Shown: piece by piece, positions 1-9,499 of the stretch | Layout: each line of letters begins with the position of its first letter | Position numbering within the stretch: the first letter of the stretch is position 1 | Source: Cerasicoccus sp. TK19100 | GTDB taxonomy: Bacteria; Verrucomicrobiota; Verrucomicrobiia; Opitutales; Cerasicoccaceae | Assembly: GCF_027257155.1 (NCBI RefSeq) | Contig: NZ_JAPWDU010000006.1 | Location: 1 to 64,000 of the forward strand | Reading direction: 5' to 3' | DNA length: 64,000 bases | Translations under genes and position numbers: made by a program | The notes under the pieces: generated by a model | The model's input: the letters and a program-made list of their open reading frames with translations, nothing else | The model's database searches: none | Told to the model about the DNA's origin: nothing

Positions 1-2
1 AT

Positions 3-65
3 TGGACCGCAACTGCCGAGGATATTATCGCAAAGGTCGCACACCTATGTGCTAAACTTCGCTGA
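3..65 (+). pseudogene. C-terminal tail of an IS630-like transposase, cut by the window edge
   Basis: The third frame is open from the window start and ends with TGA at 63-65. It encodes WTATAEDIIAKVAHLCAKLR. A C-terminus of the form WTA-x-A-x-x-I-x-x-K is what I recall from IS630-family DDE transposases, where it closes the catalytic domain. Only 20 residues are inside the window, so whether the gene is intact cannot be judged; I list it here because only the tail is visible. The call is inference from a short motif. Confidence 0.4.
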
Positions 66-97
66 CAATACACTAGGTGGCTGACAGATATTTCTGG

Positions 98-715
98 TTA
101 CAGTAGCCCGGCCAGCTTCGCGAACGGGTCGTTGCGGGGATCTTCGTTCCAAATGTATTCAGCGTAGCGGGCGGCCTCACGCGCGGCGTCGATGCCCATG
201 ATTTTGGCAATCAAAGCAATGGCCATGTCCATGCCCGCGGTGACGCCGGCGCTGGTGAAGGTGTTGCCGTCCTCGACCCAGCGGGCTTCGGCGATCCACT
301 CCGTTTCTGGGCCCTGGGCGGTGGCCCAGGCGTAGGAGAGTTTGTTGGTCGTGGCGCGTTTGCCATCGAGCAGGCCAGCCTTGGCGAGCAGTCCGGCACC
401 AGTGCAAACGGAGCACACAAACTGCGCATTACCAGCCAGTCGGCAAAGCTCGGCGAGGAGGTCGGCGTTGTCCACTTCGCGTCGTGTGCCTTTGCCGCCG
501 GGCACGATTAATATGTCCACCGGGGCGGCGCTGGTGAGCGCTTCATCGGCCATGGCTGACGGCCCTTGTGCGCTGGCGATGGCACCCATACTTTCCGCGA
601 GCATGATGATTTCGAACTGCTCCGGGTAGCGTCCAAAAAATTCCAACGGGCCAAAGACATCGAGGATTTCGAAGCCCTCGAAGATGACCATGCCGACTCT
701 CAGTTTTTCCGTCAT
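98..715 (-). CDS. DJ-1/PfpI family protein (isonitrile hydratase/GATase1-like)
   Basis: This 205-residue protein has the DJ-1/PfpI fold pattern throughout. The N-terminal strand and helix hold GFEILDVFGPLEFF (residues 14-27), where E24 corresponds to the acidic residue near the active site. VPGGKGTRRE follows at 71-80. The nucleophile elbow FVCSVCTGAGLLAKAG places the reactive cysteine at C104. The AraC-linked and isonitrile-hydratase branches of the family share the DVFGP and CTGA motifs, but there is no DNA-binding domain here. Substrate is unknown; members include isonitrile hydratases, chaperones and glyoxalases. It lies 21 bp downstream of mgtE on the same strand, so the two are probably co-transcribed. 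Family is secure, activity is not. Confidence 0.85.
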   Translation of the reverse strand: MTEKLRVGMVIFEGFEILDVFGPLEFFGRYPEQFEIIMLAESMGAIASAQGPSAMADEALTSAAPVDILIVPGGKGTRREVDNADLLAELCRLAGNAQFVCSVCTGAGLLAKAGLLDGKRATTNKLSYAWATAQGPETEWIAEARWVEDGNTFTSAGVTAGMDMAIALIAKIMGIDAAREAARYAEYIWNEDPRNDPFAKLAGLL

Positions 716-720
716 CGTTT

Positions 721-737
721 ACTTTGTATTGCAGAGT
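721..737. repeat. Dispersed palindrome copy (ACTTTGCAAYRCAAAGT family)
   Basis: The sequence ACTTTGTATTGCAGAGT lies between mgtE and the DJ-1 gene. It matches, on the reverse strand, the near-palindromic 17-mer seen at six other sites in the window. Confidence 0.5.
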
Positions 738-2119
738 TAAAGGAGTATCCAGCTGCCGAGGCCAAGGAAGACCGCGAAGCCGACAATGTCCGTGGAGGCC
801 GTTAAAAACATTTGGCTGCTTTGTGCGGGGTCGAGGTTGAACTTGCGCAGCGTGATCGGGATCAACGCGCCGGCCAGGCCCGCATAGCTCATCGAGATAA
901 CCATGGCCAACAGGATCACGCCGGACACCGCCCACTCACCGGCGATCAGACCTACGGCGAGCGCCGCAGTCAGGCCGATCAGGATGCCACTCAGGCAGGA
1001 TTTGGCGGCTTCGCGGAGCAGGACTTTGCGCGTGTCGTTGTCTTCAAATTCACCCAAGGCGAGGGTGCGGATGACGATGGCCAGGGACTGTCCGCCTGCG
1101 TTGCCACCCAGGCTAGCGACGATCGGCATGCAGACGGCGAGGATCGTTAAGTGGCTGATCTGCTCCGCAAACATCGAGATGACGCCGCCCGCGAAAAACG
1201 CCGAAAGCAAATTAACGAACAGCCAGGGGCTGCGGCGTTTGACGCTTTCCAGAATGGGGTCGGAGAGGGCTTCGTCGCCACCGGCACCCATTGCCTTCTG
1301 GAAGTCTTCCGTCGCCTCCTGCTGGATAATGTCGATGATGTCGTCGTCTGTTACGATGCCCAGCAAGTGGTTGTCCTCATCGACGACGGGCAGCGCGTGG
1401 AAGTTGTGCTGCGCCATGATCAGCGTGACCTCTTCCTGGTCGGTCAGCACGTTGAGCACGCCGCGGACCTCGGTCTGCATAATGTCGCCAATGATGTCCT
1501 TGGTCTTGGCCATCACCAGGTCGCGCATGGAGACGATGCCTTCCAGGTGGTTCTCCGCGTCGACGACGTAAACGTAGTAAATGTGCTCCAGCTCCTCGTG
1601 GAGTGTGTGTAGGTGGTCGACGGCCTGGCGCACGGTCCACTCTTTGAAGACGGTGGCGACGTCGGTCGTCATGATGCCGCCCGCGGAGTCCTCCGGGTAG
1701 CTGATCAGCGTGCGAACGGTTTCCGCCGTCTCGGGGTCGATGCCCTTGAGGAGGCGGTCCTGATTGGCCTCCTCCATGTCGGCGACGATGTCCGCCGAGT
1801 CGTCGGGGTCGAGTGCCTCCAGGACCTGCACCGCGCGGGTCTGCCGCATGGCCTCGATGACCTCCGCGGCGTCCTCGCTGTCCATTTCGGAGAGAACCTC
1901 CGCGACACCTTCGATGTTGAGCAGCCGGAGCACAACGCGACGGTCGTCTACCGGTAGCCGCGTGAGCAAACGGCCAACCGTGTAGGGCGAGGTGCGCGCG
2001 AGCTTCTCTTTATCGAGCGCGTTGAGCGAATTGGCCTCGGCAAACTGCAGTAAGTCGTCCAGCGAATACTCGTCTGGAGATACCGGGCTTTCTGGGAAAG
2101 GCATGTCGGTTTGGCTCAT
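737..2119 (-). CDS. mgtE: Magnesium transporter MgtE
   Basis: This 460-residue protein has the full MgtE architecture. An acidic N-terminal superhelical domain covers about residues 35-140, followed by a CBS pair (about 145-280, with MTTDVATVFKEWTVRQAVDHL and the second CBS near ADQEEVTLIMAQ-type sequence) and a five-helix membrane domain from about residue 300. The pore signature PIVASLGGNAGGQS is present, as is the conserved Asp-Pro segment in the last third. In this family Mg2+ binding between the N and CBS domains closes the pore, so transport is self-regulated. The ATG is preceded by no obvious Shine-Dalgarno and I saw no M-box riboswitch upstream. It is the first gene of a probable two-gene unit with the DJ-1 gene. 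Confidence 0.93.
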   Translation of the reverse strand: MSQTDMPFPESPVSPDEYSLDDLLQFAEANSLNALDKEKLARTSPYTVGRLLTRLPVDDRRVVLRLLNIEGVAEVLSEMDSEDAAEVIEAMRQTRAVQVLEALDPDDSADIVADMEEANQDRLLKGIDPETAETVRTLISYPEDSAGGIMTTDVATVFKEWTVRQAVDHLHTLHEELEHIYYVYVVDAENHLEGIVSMRDLVMAKTKDIIGDIMQTEVRGVLNVLTDQEEVTLIMAQHNFHALPVVDEDNHLLGIVTDDDIIDIIQQEATEDFQKAMGAGGDEALSDPILESVKRRSPWLFVNLLSAFFAGGVISMFAEQISHLTILAVCMPIVASLGGNAGGQSLAIVIRTLALGEFEDNDTRKVLLREAAKSCLSGILIGLTAALAVGLIAGEWAVSGVILLAMVISMSYAGLAGALIPITLRKFNLDPAQSSQMFLTASTDIVGFAVFLGLGSWILL

Positions 2120-2209
2120 AGCGTCAGCGTCGGACTTAACACCATGACGCCCGATTCCTCAACTTCAAGCCAGCATCCTGCTGGACCGGAAGATTTGCGC
2201 ACTGCGAAA

Positions 2210-2408
2210 ATGGCGGATGATGGAATTGTGAATTGCGGATGCTTGGCGGATCGCGAACTTCCACGTTCGCTTACTATCTATGATTTAAAAATGATCCCGT
2301 GATTCGTGGGCCAATACTGCTGAAATTATTTTAGACAGATAGTAGGCGAACGTGGAAGTTCGCGATCCGCCATCTGCCATCCGCCATCTGTATCCGCCAT
2401 CCGCCAGA
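2210..2408. repeat. Composite intergenic inverted repeat: REPIN core inside heptad-repeat arms
   Basis: The 413-bp gap between mgtE and the TPR gene (2120-2532) holds no gene. It contains a 35-bp inverted repeat (2245-2279 and 2337-2371, 34 of 35 pairs). Each arm is itself a small hairpin, GCGAAC-TTCCAC-GTTCGC. The outer flanks carry runs of a 7-bp word: GGCGGAT/GGAATTG-like on the left (2210-2250) and GCCATCT/GCCATCC in the right arm (2368-2407). The two genes are divergent, so their promoters must lie here, but I could not assign them. Confidence 0.75.
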
Positions 2409-2532
2409 TATAAATTTGAATACTTTCGCGATTTTTGGCGTCTTAAATGGGGTAAATGAGGAACTTTGGGGGACGTCGGAATGCGTTTGCCTTATGGCGG
2501 GGTGTTCCTTCATTGTTTATGAGTATTATTGA

Positions 2533-5193
2533 ATGGCTGGATTGATACGCAGATTTACCCACCGCCTAGGCGGGGTGGCGACGGCGTTGCTTTTGTTGGC
2601 GACGTCGGCTATGCGGGCGCAGGAACAGCCGGAAAATGCGAACGCGGCCCAGCCTGTGGCATCACTCATGGACGCCGCGCCGGTGAAGATGATTTCCGAC
2701 TGGCCGGAGTGGCGCATCAAAATGCTGGCGGGCGACGACGCGCTCCAGCTTGGTCTGCCGGGCCTCGCCGAGGGCTTTTACCGCAGTGTGCTGGATGGTA
2801 ACCCCGACTTAAATGCGGAGGCCAAGGCGCTGCTGCAGGTTAAAATCGCCTCCGCGCTGATTGCCCAACGGCGCTTCAGTGAGGCCAAGGATATTCTACC
2901 GCCCGAAGAGGGGCCGGTGGCACCGGCCGTGGTGCTGCGCCGTGCGATCCTCGCCTATCATGACGGGCGTCTGGCCGAAACGGCAAATCTGCTGCAGCGG
3001 CTCCAGCCGTCGAGCCTGAGCTTGGCGGATCAGCCCTGGTATTACCTGCTGCGCGGCATGGAACTGCGGGCGCGGGACGACCAGCCGGGCAGCACGGCAT
3101 CGCTTGAAGAGGCGCTGGTGCGGTCGGTTTCTCCGGCGCAGACTGCCCAGATCGAGGCCGTGATCCTGAAGGGGGCCGTGATGGCCGAGCAAGACGATTT
3201 GGAAACGCTCAAGGTGCTCCAGCGCAAGGTGGAGGAGACCCGTGGTGCCCGGGCTGGATTTGACTTTGCCCGCCAGATGGCGGTGGTGCTCGACCGGCTG
3301 AATCGCAAAGACGAGGCGATTGCCGTGCTGCGCGACCAGATGAGCATGTTGACCGATCGGGAAAAAGCTGAGGCGGGGCAAATGCTGCTGCTGATCGGCC
3401 TGATTTCCGGCCGTGATTCCGCCCGTGGGCAACTGGCTTTTCGTGAAATTCTCGGGGGCAAGGGCGAGGCGGATACCCAGCGCCTGGCGCTGTATTTGCT
3501 GGCCGCATCGGCGTCCCAGCCGGGTGAGACGCGTGACGCCTTCCGCCGGACGCTGGACGAGCTGATCGCGCAGTCGGGTAACCCCCTATTGGACGAGCTG
3601 CTGATGATGCGTGCGCGGCTGAATCTGGAAAGTGGTGACGCCGTTGGCGCGGAGGCCGACGTCCGCCAATTGATCGAAAATTACCCGGGCTCGCCCCTGC
3701 TGGACGATGCCTTGTGGCTGCGCGCCTACATCGCCTGGCAGGATGGCCGTTACCGCGGGGCGGCGGAGTCCCTGGGACAGATTCGCGACCGGATGGAGCC
3801 CGGCCCAACGCGCGTTCGCATCGGTGAGCAGATTGGTGACGTGCTTTTCTTGAAGGGCGACTACGCTGCGGCGGCAGACATGTATTCGGGTGTGCTCAGC
3901 GAAGACCGCGACTCCCTTTTCGACAACATGCTCTTTTATCAGGCGGTCCTGGCCAATACGTTGGCCGAGCGCTGGGAGAACGCTCAGGCGCTCCTGGACA
4001 ACCAGACGGACTATCCGCTGGATGTCCGCTGGCGCGCGGAATGGATCTACCTCGATGGCTTGCGCAAGGACGGCCAAGCCGCCAAGGCGCGCGATCGCTT
4101 GGCCGACTTGGTGCGACGCTTGCCCGTGCCGACCGACCAGGACCTCCGTTGGCGCATCCAATGGCTACAGGCTCGCCTGGCTTACGATACCGGTGCCTCC
4201 GCCCAGGCGGCGCAGCAGGCCCAGGCCTTGGCCCAGGAGGTGGAGCGCGCCGTGGCCCAGGAGGAGGGGTGGCCGGTCATTGGGCCGGAAATCGCCAGCC
4301 ATTTGCGTTTGTTGGAAGGGCAGGCCTTGATTCGCTCAGGCCAGCCGGATGAGGGCCTCGAATCGCTGGCCAAGCTCCGTGAAAATTATCCCGGCAGTGA
4401 TCCGGCGATTCTTTCTATATTAGAAGAGGCGCGTTATTTTGCGGGTAAATTCAGCGACGCCGAGGCCCAGCGTCGTCTGCGCGAGTTGGCCGACCGCTAC
4501 CGGGACAGCCCGCACGCTCCAGCCGCGCTTTACGAGGCAGCAATCCTCGCCGACCGGCAGGGGTTGGAGTCGACCCGCCGTGAGGCCATTGCCATTCTCA
4601 ATGACTTGATCACGCGCTACCCGTCGCACCCGCTCGTCTTCCGTGCACGCCTTTTGCAGGGCAATATCGCGCGCCAACTGGGCGACTTTGGCGATGCACG
4701 CTTGGTCTACGAAACCGTGCTCCGCGATTACGCGAACCACCCGGAAATTTATCTGGCCCAGCTTTACCGCGCCAACACTCTGCTGGCGCGCTCGGGGAAC
4801 GACCCGGCACTACTGGACGAGGCTCAGACCGGGCTGGAGCGGTTGGACAAAGAATCGGTGCCGATTGATGTCCGCGTAGAGGCTGGCTACATGCTCAGCC
4901 GCATTCAGTTACAGCTCAACAACCCGCAACGCGCGGCCGAGACGCTTTGGCTGGTGGTTTCGCGTTACCTGCGCGACCCGTCCGCGGCCAACCAACTCGG
5001 CGCGAACGGCAAGTATTGGATGGCCCGTTGCTTGATCGAACTGGGGGACATCCAAGAGCGCGCGGGGAATGTTGAGGACGCCCGCGAGGTCTATTCGCTC
5101 ATTGGCAAATACGCCCTGCCGGGCCAAAATCTGGCCGCCGCCCGCCGTGAAAAACTTCGCCAACTCGCCGCCGCCGCCCCGGCACAAAATTGA
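2533..5193 (+). CDS. Large exported TPR-repeat protein
   Basis: An 886-residue protein with an N-terminal signal peptide (arginines, then VATALLLLATSAMRAQ; cleavage probably after A-Q near residue 31). Most of the rest is helical repeats of the tetratricopeptide type, for example the segments around LLDDALWLRAYIAWQDGRY, ALYEAAILADRQG and VLRDYANHPEIYLAQLYR, typical of outer-membrane/periplasmic TPR scaffolds. It starts an operon with a small exported protein, ExbB, ExbD and a TonB-like protein, so it is probably the periplasmic partner or cargo adaptor of that energised complex. Similar TPR-ExbB-ExbD operons occur in other Verrucomicrobia and Bacteroidetes by my recollection. No enzyme motif is visible. 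The ATG at 2533 lacks a clear Shine-Dalgarno. Confidence 0.8.
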   Translation: MAGLIRRFTHRLGGVATALLLLATSAMRAQEQPENANAAQPVASLMDAAPVKMISDWPEWRIKMLAGDDALQLGLPGLAEGFYRSVLDGNPDLNAEAKALLQVKIASALIAQRRFSEAKDILPPEEGPVAPAVVLRRAILAYHDGRLAETANLLQRLQPSSLSLADQPWYYLLRGMELRARDDQPGSTASLEEALVRSVSPAQTAQIEAVILKGAVMAEQDDLETLKVLQRKVEETRGARAGFDFARQMAVVLDRLNRKDEAIAVLRDQMSMLTDREKAEAGQMLLLIGLISGRDSARGQLAFREILGGKGEADTQRLALYLLAASASQPGETRDAFRRTLDELIAQSGNPLLDELLMMRARLNLESGDAVGAEADVRQLIENYPGSPLLDDALWLRAYIAWQDGRYRGAAESLGQIRDRMEPGPTRVRIGEQIGDVLFLKGDYAAAADMYSGVLSEDRDSLFDNMLFYQAVLANTLAERWENAQALLDNQTDYPLDVRWRAEWIYLDGLRKDGQAAKARDRLADLVRRLPVPTDQDLRWRIQWLQARLAYDTGASAQAAQQAQALAQEVERAVAQEEGWPVIGPEIASHLRLLEGQALIRSGQPDEGLESLAKLRENYPGSDPAILSILEEARYFAGKFSDAEAQRRLRELADRYRDSPHAPAALYEAAILADRQGLESTRREAIAILNDLITRYPSHPLVFRARLLQGNIARQLGDFGDARLVYETVLRDYANHPEIYLAQLYRANTLLARSGNDPALLDEAQTGLERLDKESVPIDVRVEAGYMLSRIQLQLNNPQRAAETLWLVVSRYLRDPSAANQLGANGKYWMARCLIELGDIQERAGNVEDAREVYSLIGKYALPGQNLAAARREKLRQLAAAAPAQN

Positions 5194-5226
5194 GATTGGC
5201 TACAATTAACCTTTCCGATCGCACTG

Positions 5227-5763
5227 ATGAAATTTCTCCTATTCTCAATCCTGCTTACGGTTACTGGGCTTGGTGCGCAGCAGCTCACGCCGACCCCATT
5301 GACCGCTGAGGATTTGGCGGCGGAGCGCGGGGTGCGGTATCATAGTTTTGAAATCAAGTATCCGCAGACGCCGGAGCAGATCAGCTACGACCTCGTTCTA
5401 TATAGAGACGGGAAAATCGACCGCATCCTGGATGGCAATAGTTTCAGGCTAAAGCAGTCGACGCGCAATCCGGACCGTGTTGTCGTGATGGTGGGGCAAC
5501 CCGTAGACGGGGAAACGCCCATTACCTTGCGTGCCCAGCATACCGCCTCGCGGATGAAAGTCCGTTTCAAGGCGGATGAAGAGATGATGCACTGGGCAGG
5601 TCAACCGAAGCTAGACGAGAAAAACCGGGTTCTGTTGTCATTTGCGCCTTATGACCCCATGGGCCCTGCTGAGTCCATTGGTGCGGAAAATTCCACGCCG
5701 GAGGGCGCGTATTGCGCATTAGTTTTGCAGATCACGCCGGAGTATCCGAAAGAAGAGTCCTGA
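5227..5763 (+). CDS. Small exported protein of unknown function in the Exb operon
   Basis: A 178-residue protein with a clear signal peptide (MKFLLFSILLTVTGLGAQ, cleavage near residue 18). The mature part is rich in beta-type sequence with no recognised motif. It starts 33 bp after the TPR gene and ends 3 bp before the exbB start, so it belongs to the same transcript. A periplasmic accessory role in the Exb/TonB-like complex is inference from position only. Confidence 0.75.
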   Translation: MKFLLFSILLTVTGLGAQQLTPTPLTAEDLAAERGVRYHSFEIKYPQTPEQISYDLVLYRDGKIDRILDGNSFRLKQSTRNPDRVVVMVGQPVDGETPITLRAQHTASRMKVRFKADEEMMHWAGQPKLDEKNRVLLSFAPYDPMGPAESIGAENSTPEGAYCALVLQITPEYPKEES

Positions 5764-5766
5764 CCA

Positions 5767-6495
5767 ATGCAGTATTTTGACTTATCGCTGATTGAAAAAG
5801 GCGGCCCGATTATGTGGCCGTTGCTGGCTCTTAGCCTGTTGGGTTTTGTGTTCTTCGTGGAGCGCGCGCTGTATTTGCACCGTGGGCAGATCGCGGCCAG
5901 CACGTTTGTTGACGGCATCAAAAACCTGGTCCGCAAGCAGCGCGTGCTGGAGGCGCTGACCGTTTGTGAGGAAACGCCCGGGCCGACGGCAGCCATCGTC
6001 AAAGCCGCGCTGATGAACTTCGACCGCCCCGAGGCGAAGATCCGCTCGGCGGTGCAGGAGGCGGCGATTATTGAAATCCCCGCGTTGGAGCGCCGTATTG
6101 GCACGATTGCCGCGATTGCCAAGGCCTCGCCGATACTCGGCCTGCTGGGCACCGTCGTCGCGCTGATGCAGGCTTTCTCCGTCATGCAGTCTGAGGGGCC
6201 GTATGCGAACGCCTCGATTTTTTCCGGTGAGATAGCCGAAGCGCTGATCACGACCGCCACGGGCCTCGCCATCGCCGTGATGGCCTACCTGGCGCACCAC
6301 TTTCTCTACGGCCGCGTGCGCGCACTGGTGCACGACATGGAGTGGGTGGCCAACGAGATCATGCAGTTCCTGATGCTCGACTTGCCCGACGAAATGGCCG
6401 GGCAGGAGGCTACCAGCGAGACCGGCATCGAGGACCCGTTCATCCCTTCGCAGGAAGACGACGAACAGAAAACACCCGCCGAGAAAACCACCTAA
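5767..6495 (+). CDS. exbB: MotA/TolQ/ExbB-family proton channel
   Basis: A 242-residue inner-membrane protein with the three-helix ExbB/TolQ pattern. The first helix is at about residues 17-37 (WPLLALSLLGFVFFVERALYL). A cytoplasmic stretch follows, with the family-typical LERRIGTIAAIAKASPILGLLGTV-type segment forming helix 2 (about 98-125). Helix 3 contains ALITTATGLAIAVMAYLAHHFLYGR (about 158-182). The conserved threonines in ITTATGLA are proton-path residues in ExbB/TolQ. The C-terminus is a charged tail. It is followed by exbD 27 bp later, and together they would use the proton gradient to energise the downstream TonB-like protein or the TPR protein. Confidence 0.92.
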   Translation: MQYFDLSLIEKGGPIMWPLLALSLLGFVFFVERALYLHRGQIAASTFVDGIKNLVRKQRVLEALTVCEETPGPTAAIVKAALMNFDRPEAKIRSAVQEAAIIEIPALERRIGTIAAIAKASPILGLLGTVVALMQAFSVMQSEGPYANASIFSGEIAEALITTATGLAIAVMAYLAHHFLYGRVRALVHDMEWVANEIMQFLMLDLPDEMAGQEATSETGIEDPFIPSQEDDEQKTPAEKTT

Positions 6496-6522
6496 ACCTC
6501 CACGCTTCCACACTACGAAGTA

Positions 6523-7020
6523 ATGTCCCTCGTTCAGCCATTGGATTTGCAAAGCCGCCTGCGCACCCCGCCTACGGGCGCGGATGTGGCGGCGCTGTTC
6601 GACATCCTCTTGATAGTGGTGATGATCTCGCTGTTGGGATCGCGGTTTGTATTTGCGCCGGGTAGCACGGTTGCGCTGGAGGACTTGCAACTGCCCGAAT
6701 CGCGTTTTGCCCAACTGGCCGGTGTCCCGACGGTGGACGTGTTGACGCTGCTACAGGACGACCGCGTGATCTACGATGGCCAATTCATGACGGCGGAGGA
6801 CTGGTCCCTCGGCTTGGAAGAGGATTTGGTCGAGGTGCGCCGCTCAAATAACGCCATTTTGTTAATCAAGGCCGATGGCCGCATCAGCTTGCAGGCATTC
6901 CTGCGGATTTCTGACCGGGCGCGGCAGGCGGGCTACACTCGCGTGCAAATCGCTGAGCGCCCGGCTAAGGCCACCAAGGAACTGCAATCGACGCGTTCGG
7001 CCAGCGGTTCGCAGTTCTGA
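6523..7020 (+). CDS. exbD: ExbD/TolR-family biopolymer transport protein
   Basis: A 165-residue protein with one N-terminal transmembrane helix (about residues 21-42, containing AALFDILLIVVMISLLGSRF) and a periplasmic ExbD/TolR domain. The helix holds the aspartate of FDILLI, the conserved proton-carrying residue of the family. The domain ends with IKADGRISLQAFLRISDRARQAGYTRVQIA, the usual strand-helix-strand of ExbD. It overlaps the following gene by the stop/start pair TGATG, which indicates translational coupling. Confidence 0.88.
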   Translation: MSLVQPLDLQSRLRTPPTGADVAALFDILLIVVMISLLGSRFVFAPGSTVALEDLQLPESRFAQLAGVPTVDVLTLLQDDRVIYDGQFMTAEDWSLGLEEDLVEVRRSNNAILLIKADGRISLQAFLRISDRARQAGYTRVQIAERPAKATKELQSTRSASGSQF

Positions 7021-7781
7021 TGGACGCCGCGCCAACAGCCGCTCGCTCGACCCGCGCTGAGCCAAATATCTGGCGTAATCCCATCGCGCTGTGGGCGCTG
7101 GCATTGGGGGTGGTGGCGCATTTTGCGGGCTTTTTCGCCTTCAGCATCAATCTGCCGCCCGACGAAGCCGCCGAGCCTCTGCCGCCGGAAATCTACTTTA
7201 CCGGGGCCAACGAACAGCTGGACCAGCTGATGCAGGAGCAGTCCGAGCTGCTGGATTTTGAGCCGCTCTTTCTGCCAACCACGCGCAATGCCTCGGTTTA
7301 TTTGGACTGGGATCAACTCGTTGAGCGGACGGAGCCGTTTACGCCATTGCCGGCGCGGTTGTTGATCAGCGAGGACCGTTTTCCGGATGTCGCCAACGAT
7401 ATTGAGGCTCCAGTGGCGGACCCGGCCGAGATGTTGGAGCGCGATACGGCGGGCAATTTTGGTGCCTTTGGGCAAATCGCCGACAACCAGCCGATCCTGA
7501 CGGAGCGTGCGGGCAGGGTGGAGGTCTATCGGGAAGGGGAGCCGCAAATCGCTCTACAAAAGAAGCTTACGAAAGGCGTCGTCGATGAGGCCGTGAATAA
7601 TTTGAGCGGCGTGCTCGAGTGGCGGCTCATGGTTGGGCCTGCTGGGGTCGTGGGTCAGCCACTGATGGAGCGAAGCAGCGGGCTCGAAGGCGTAGACGCG
7701 GCGGCGGCGGAATATTTAATTGAAGAAATTCCACAATGGGGCTTGGCACCGGGCTATTATCGTGTTGTTATCGGCCCTTAA
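7020..7781 (+). CDS. TonB-like energy transducer
   Basis: A 253-residue protein with a short cytoplasmic N-terminus, one transmembrane helix (about residues 22-42, IALWALALGVVAHFAGFFAF), a periplasmic spacer and a C-terminal region that resembles a degenerate TonB C-domain. In the last 70 residues one sees a strand with VGPAGVVGQPLMERSSGLEG, then VDAAAAEYL and PQWGLAPGYYRVVI, matching the TonB order strand - SSG - helix with paired alanines - strand. The proline-rich linker of classical TonB is missing. The start overlaps exbD by one base. TonB-like is inference from topology, order and context. Confidence 0.6.
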   Translation: MDAAPTAARSTRAEPNIWRNPIALWALALGVVAHFAGFFAFSINLPPDEAAEPLPPEIYFTGANEQLDQLMQEQSELLDFEPLFLPTTRNASVYLDWDQLVERTEPFTPLPARLLISEDRFPDVANDIEAPVADPAEMLERDTAGNFGAFGQIADNQPILTERAGRVEVYREGEPQIALQKKLTKGVVDEAVNNLSGVLEWRLMVGPAGVVGQPLMERSSGLEGVDAAAAEYLIEEIPQWGLAPGYYRVVIGP

Positions 7782-7794
7782 ATTCGTTTTTCCC

Positions 7795-7828
7795 GACCTG
7801 GCCAAAATCAGGTCGAAAAAATAATTTA
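7795..7828. other. Stem-loop after the Exb operon
   Basis: A perfect 7-bp stem CGACCTG/CAGGTCG (loop GCCAAAAT) sits just after the TonB-like gene. It has A-rich sequence 3' and T-rich sequence 5', so its terminator polarity is towards the minus strand, where no gene converges. Its function is unclear. Confidence 0.35.
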
Positions 7829-7875
7829 AATTTTAATTGACGGAGAGGAGTCTGCTTAGCAATCTCGCCAGCTTT

Positions 7876-7910
7876 CCGTTTTTTCCCCGATTGGGAGGGA
7901 ACGGTTTTTA
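7876..7910 (+). terminator. Intrinsic terminator or leader attenuator just before tRNA-Thr
   Basis: CCGTTTTTTCCC and GGGAGGGAACGG can form a 12-bp stem (three G-U pairs) with a 5-base loop, followed by TTTTTA. The tRNA starts 3 bases later. It may stop read-through from the Exb operon, or sit in the leader of the tRNA-tuf transcript. No strong promoter lies between it and the tRNA; a weak TTGACG box is at 7837-7842. Confidence 0.55.
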
Positions 7911-7912
7911 AT

Positions 7913-7988
<76 letters not shown>

Positions 7989-8031
7989 TTCCAGTCTAGC
8001 TTCCTTCCACACACACACACGAACATCAAAC

Positions 8032-9222
<1,191 letters not shown>

Positions 9223-9244
9223 GTTTCTCAAATTTCCAACCTTC

Positions 9245-9303
9245 GCCGGAAGCTCGAAAACGGGCTTCCGGCTTGGTTGTTTTAACAACAATTTCAATTT
9301 TTT
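9245..9303 (+). terminator. Terminator region after tuf
   Basis: A perfect 9-bp stem GCCGGAAGC/GCTTCCGGC (9245-9253 with 9264-9272) is followed by TTGGTTGTTTT. A second small stem GTTGTT/AACAAC (within about 9276-9290) precedes a T-run that ends at 9303. tRNA-Trp begins 5 bases later, so termination is either partial or tRNA-Trp has its own promoter. Confidence 0.6.
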
Positions 9304-9307
9304 TCGT

Positions 9308-9383
9308 AGGGCGATAGTTCAATTGGTAGAGCAGCGGTCTCCAAAACCGCAAGTTGGGGGTTCGACTCCCTCTCGCCCTGCCA
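9308..9383 (+). tRNA. tRNA-Trp (CCA anticodon)
   Basis: A 76-base cloverleaf. The acceptor AGGGCGA pairs with TCGCCCT, the D-arm is TAGTTCAATTGGTAGAGCA, the anticodon stem GCGGT/ACCGC has loop CTCCAAA with anticodon CCA, and the T-arm contains GGTTCGACTCC. The 3' CCA is encoded. It sits between tuf and secE, the usual place. Confidence 0.96.
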
Positions 9384-9392
9384 CTTTTCAAT

Positions 9393-9486
9393 AAGTTCGA
9401 AAGTTCGAATGTTGTTGGTTCGAAAGTCATAAATTCCTGACGATCGGACCAACTTTCGAACCTTCAAACCTCCATACCTTCGAACT
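9393..9486. repeat. Octad-word inverted arms between tRNA-Trp and secE
   Basis: The left arm (9393-9427) is built from GTTCGAAA/GTTCGAAT words. The right arm (9447-9486) is built from the complementary CTTTCGAA, CCTTCAAA, CCTCCATA, CCTTCGAA in exact 8-base steps. The arms pair imperfectly around a loop of about 19 bases. The right arm ends 13 bases before the secE ATG. Confidence 0.75.
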
Positions 9487-9499
9487 GCTAAATACCACC

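Noticed and set aside
8008-8020. CA-dinucleotide run before tuf as a phase-variable tract
   Set aside because: Only about six units and located in the untranslated leader of an essential gene; no sign of function as a switch.
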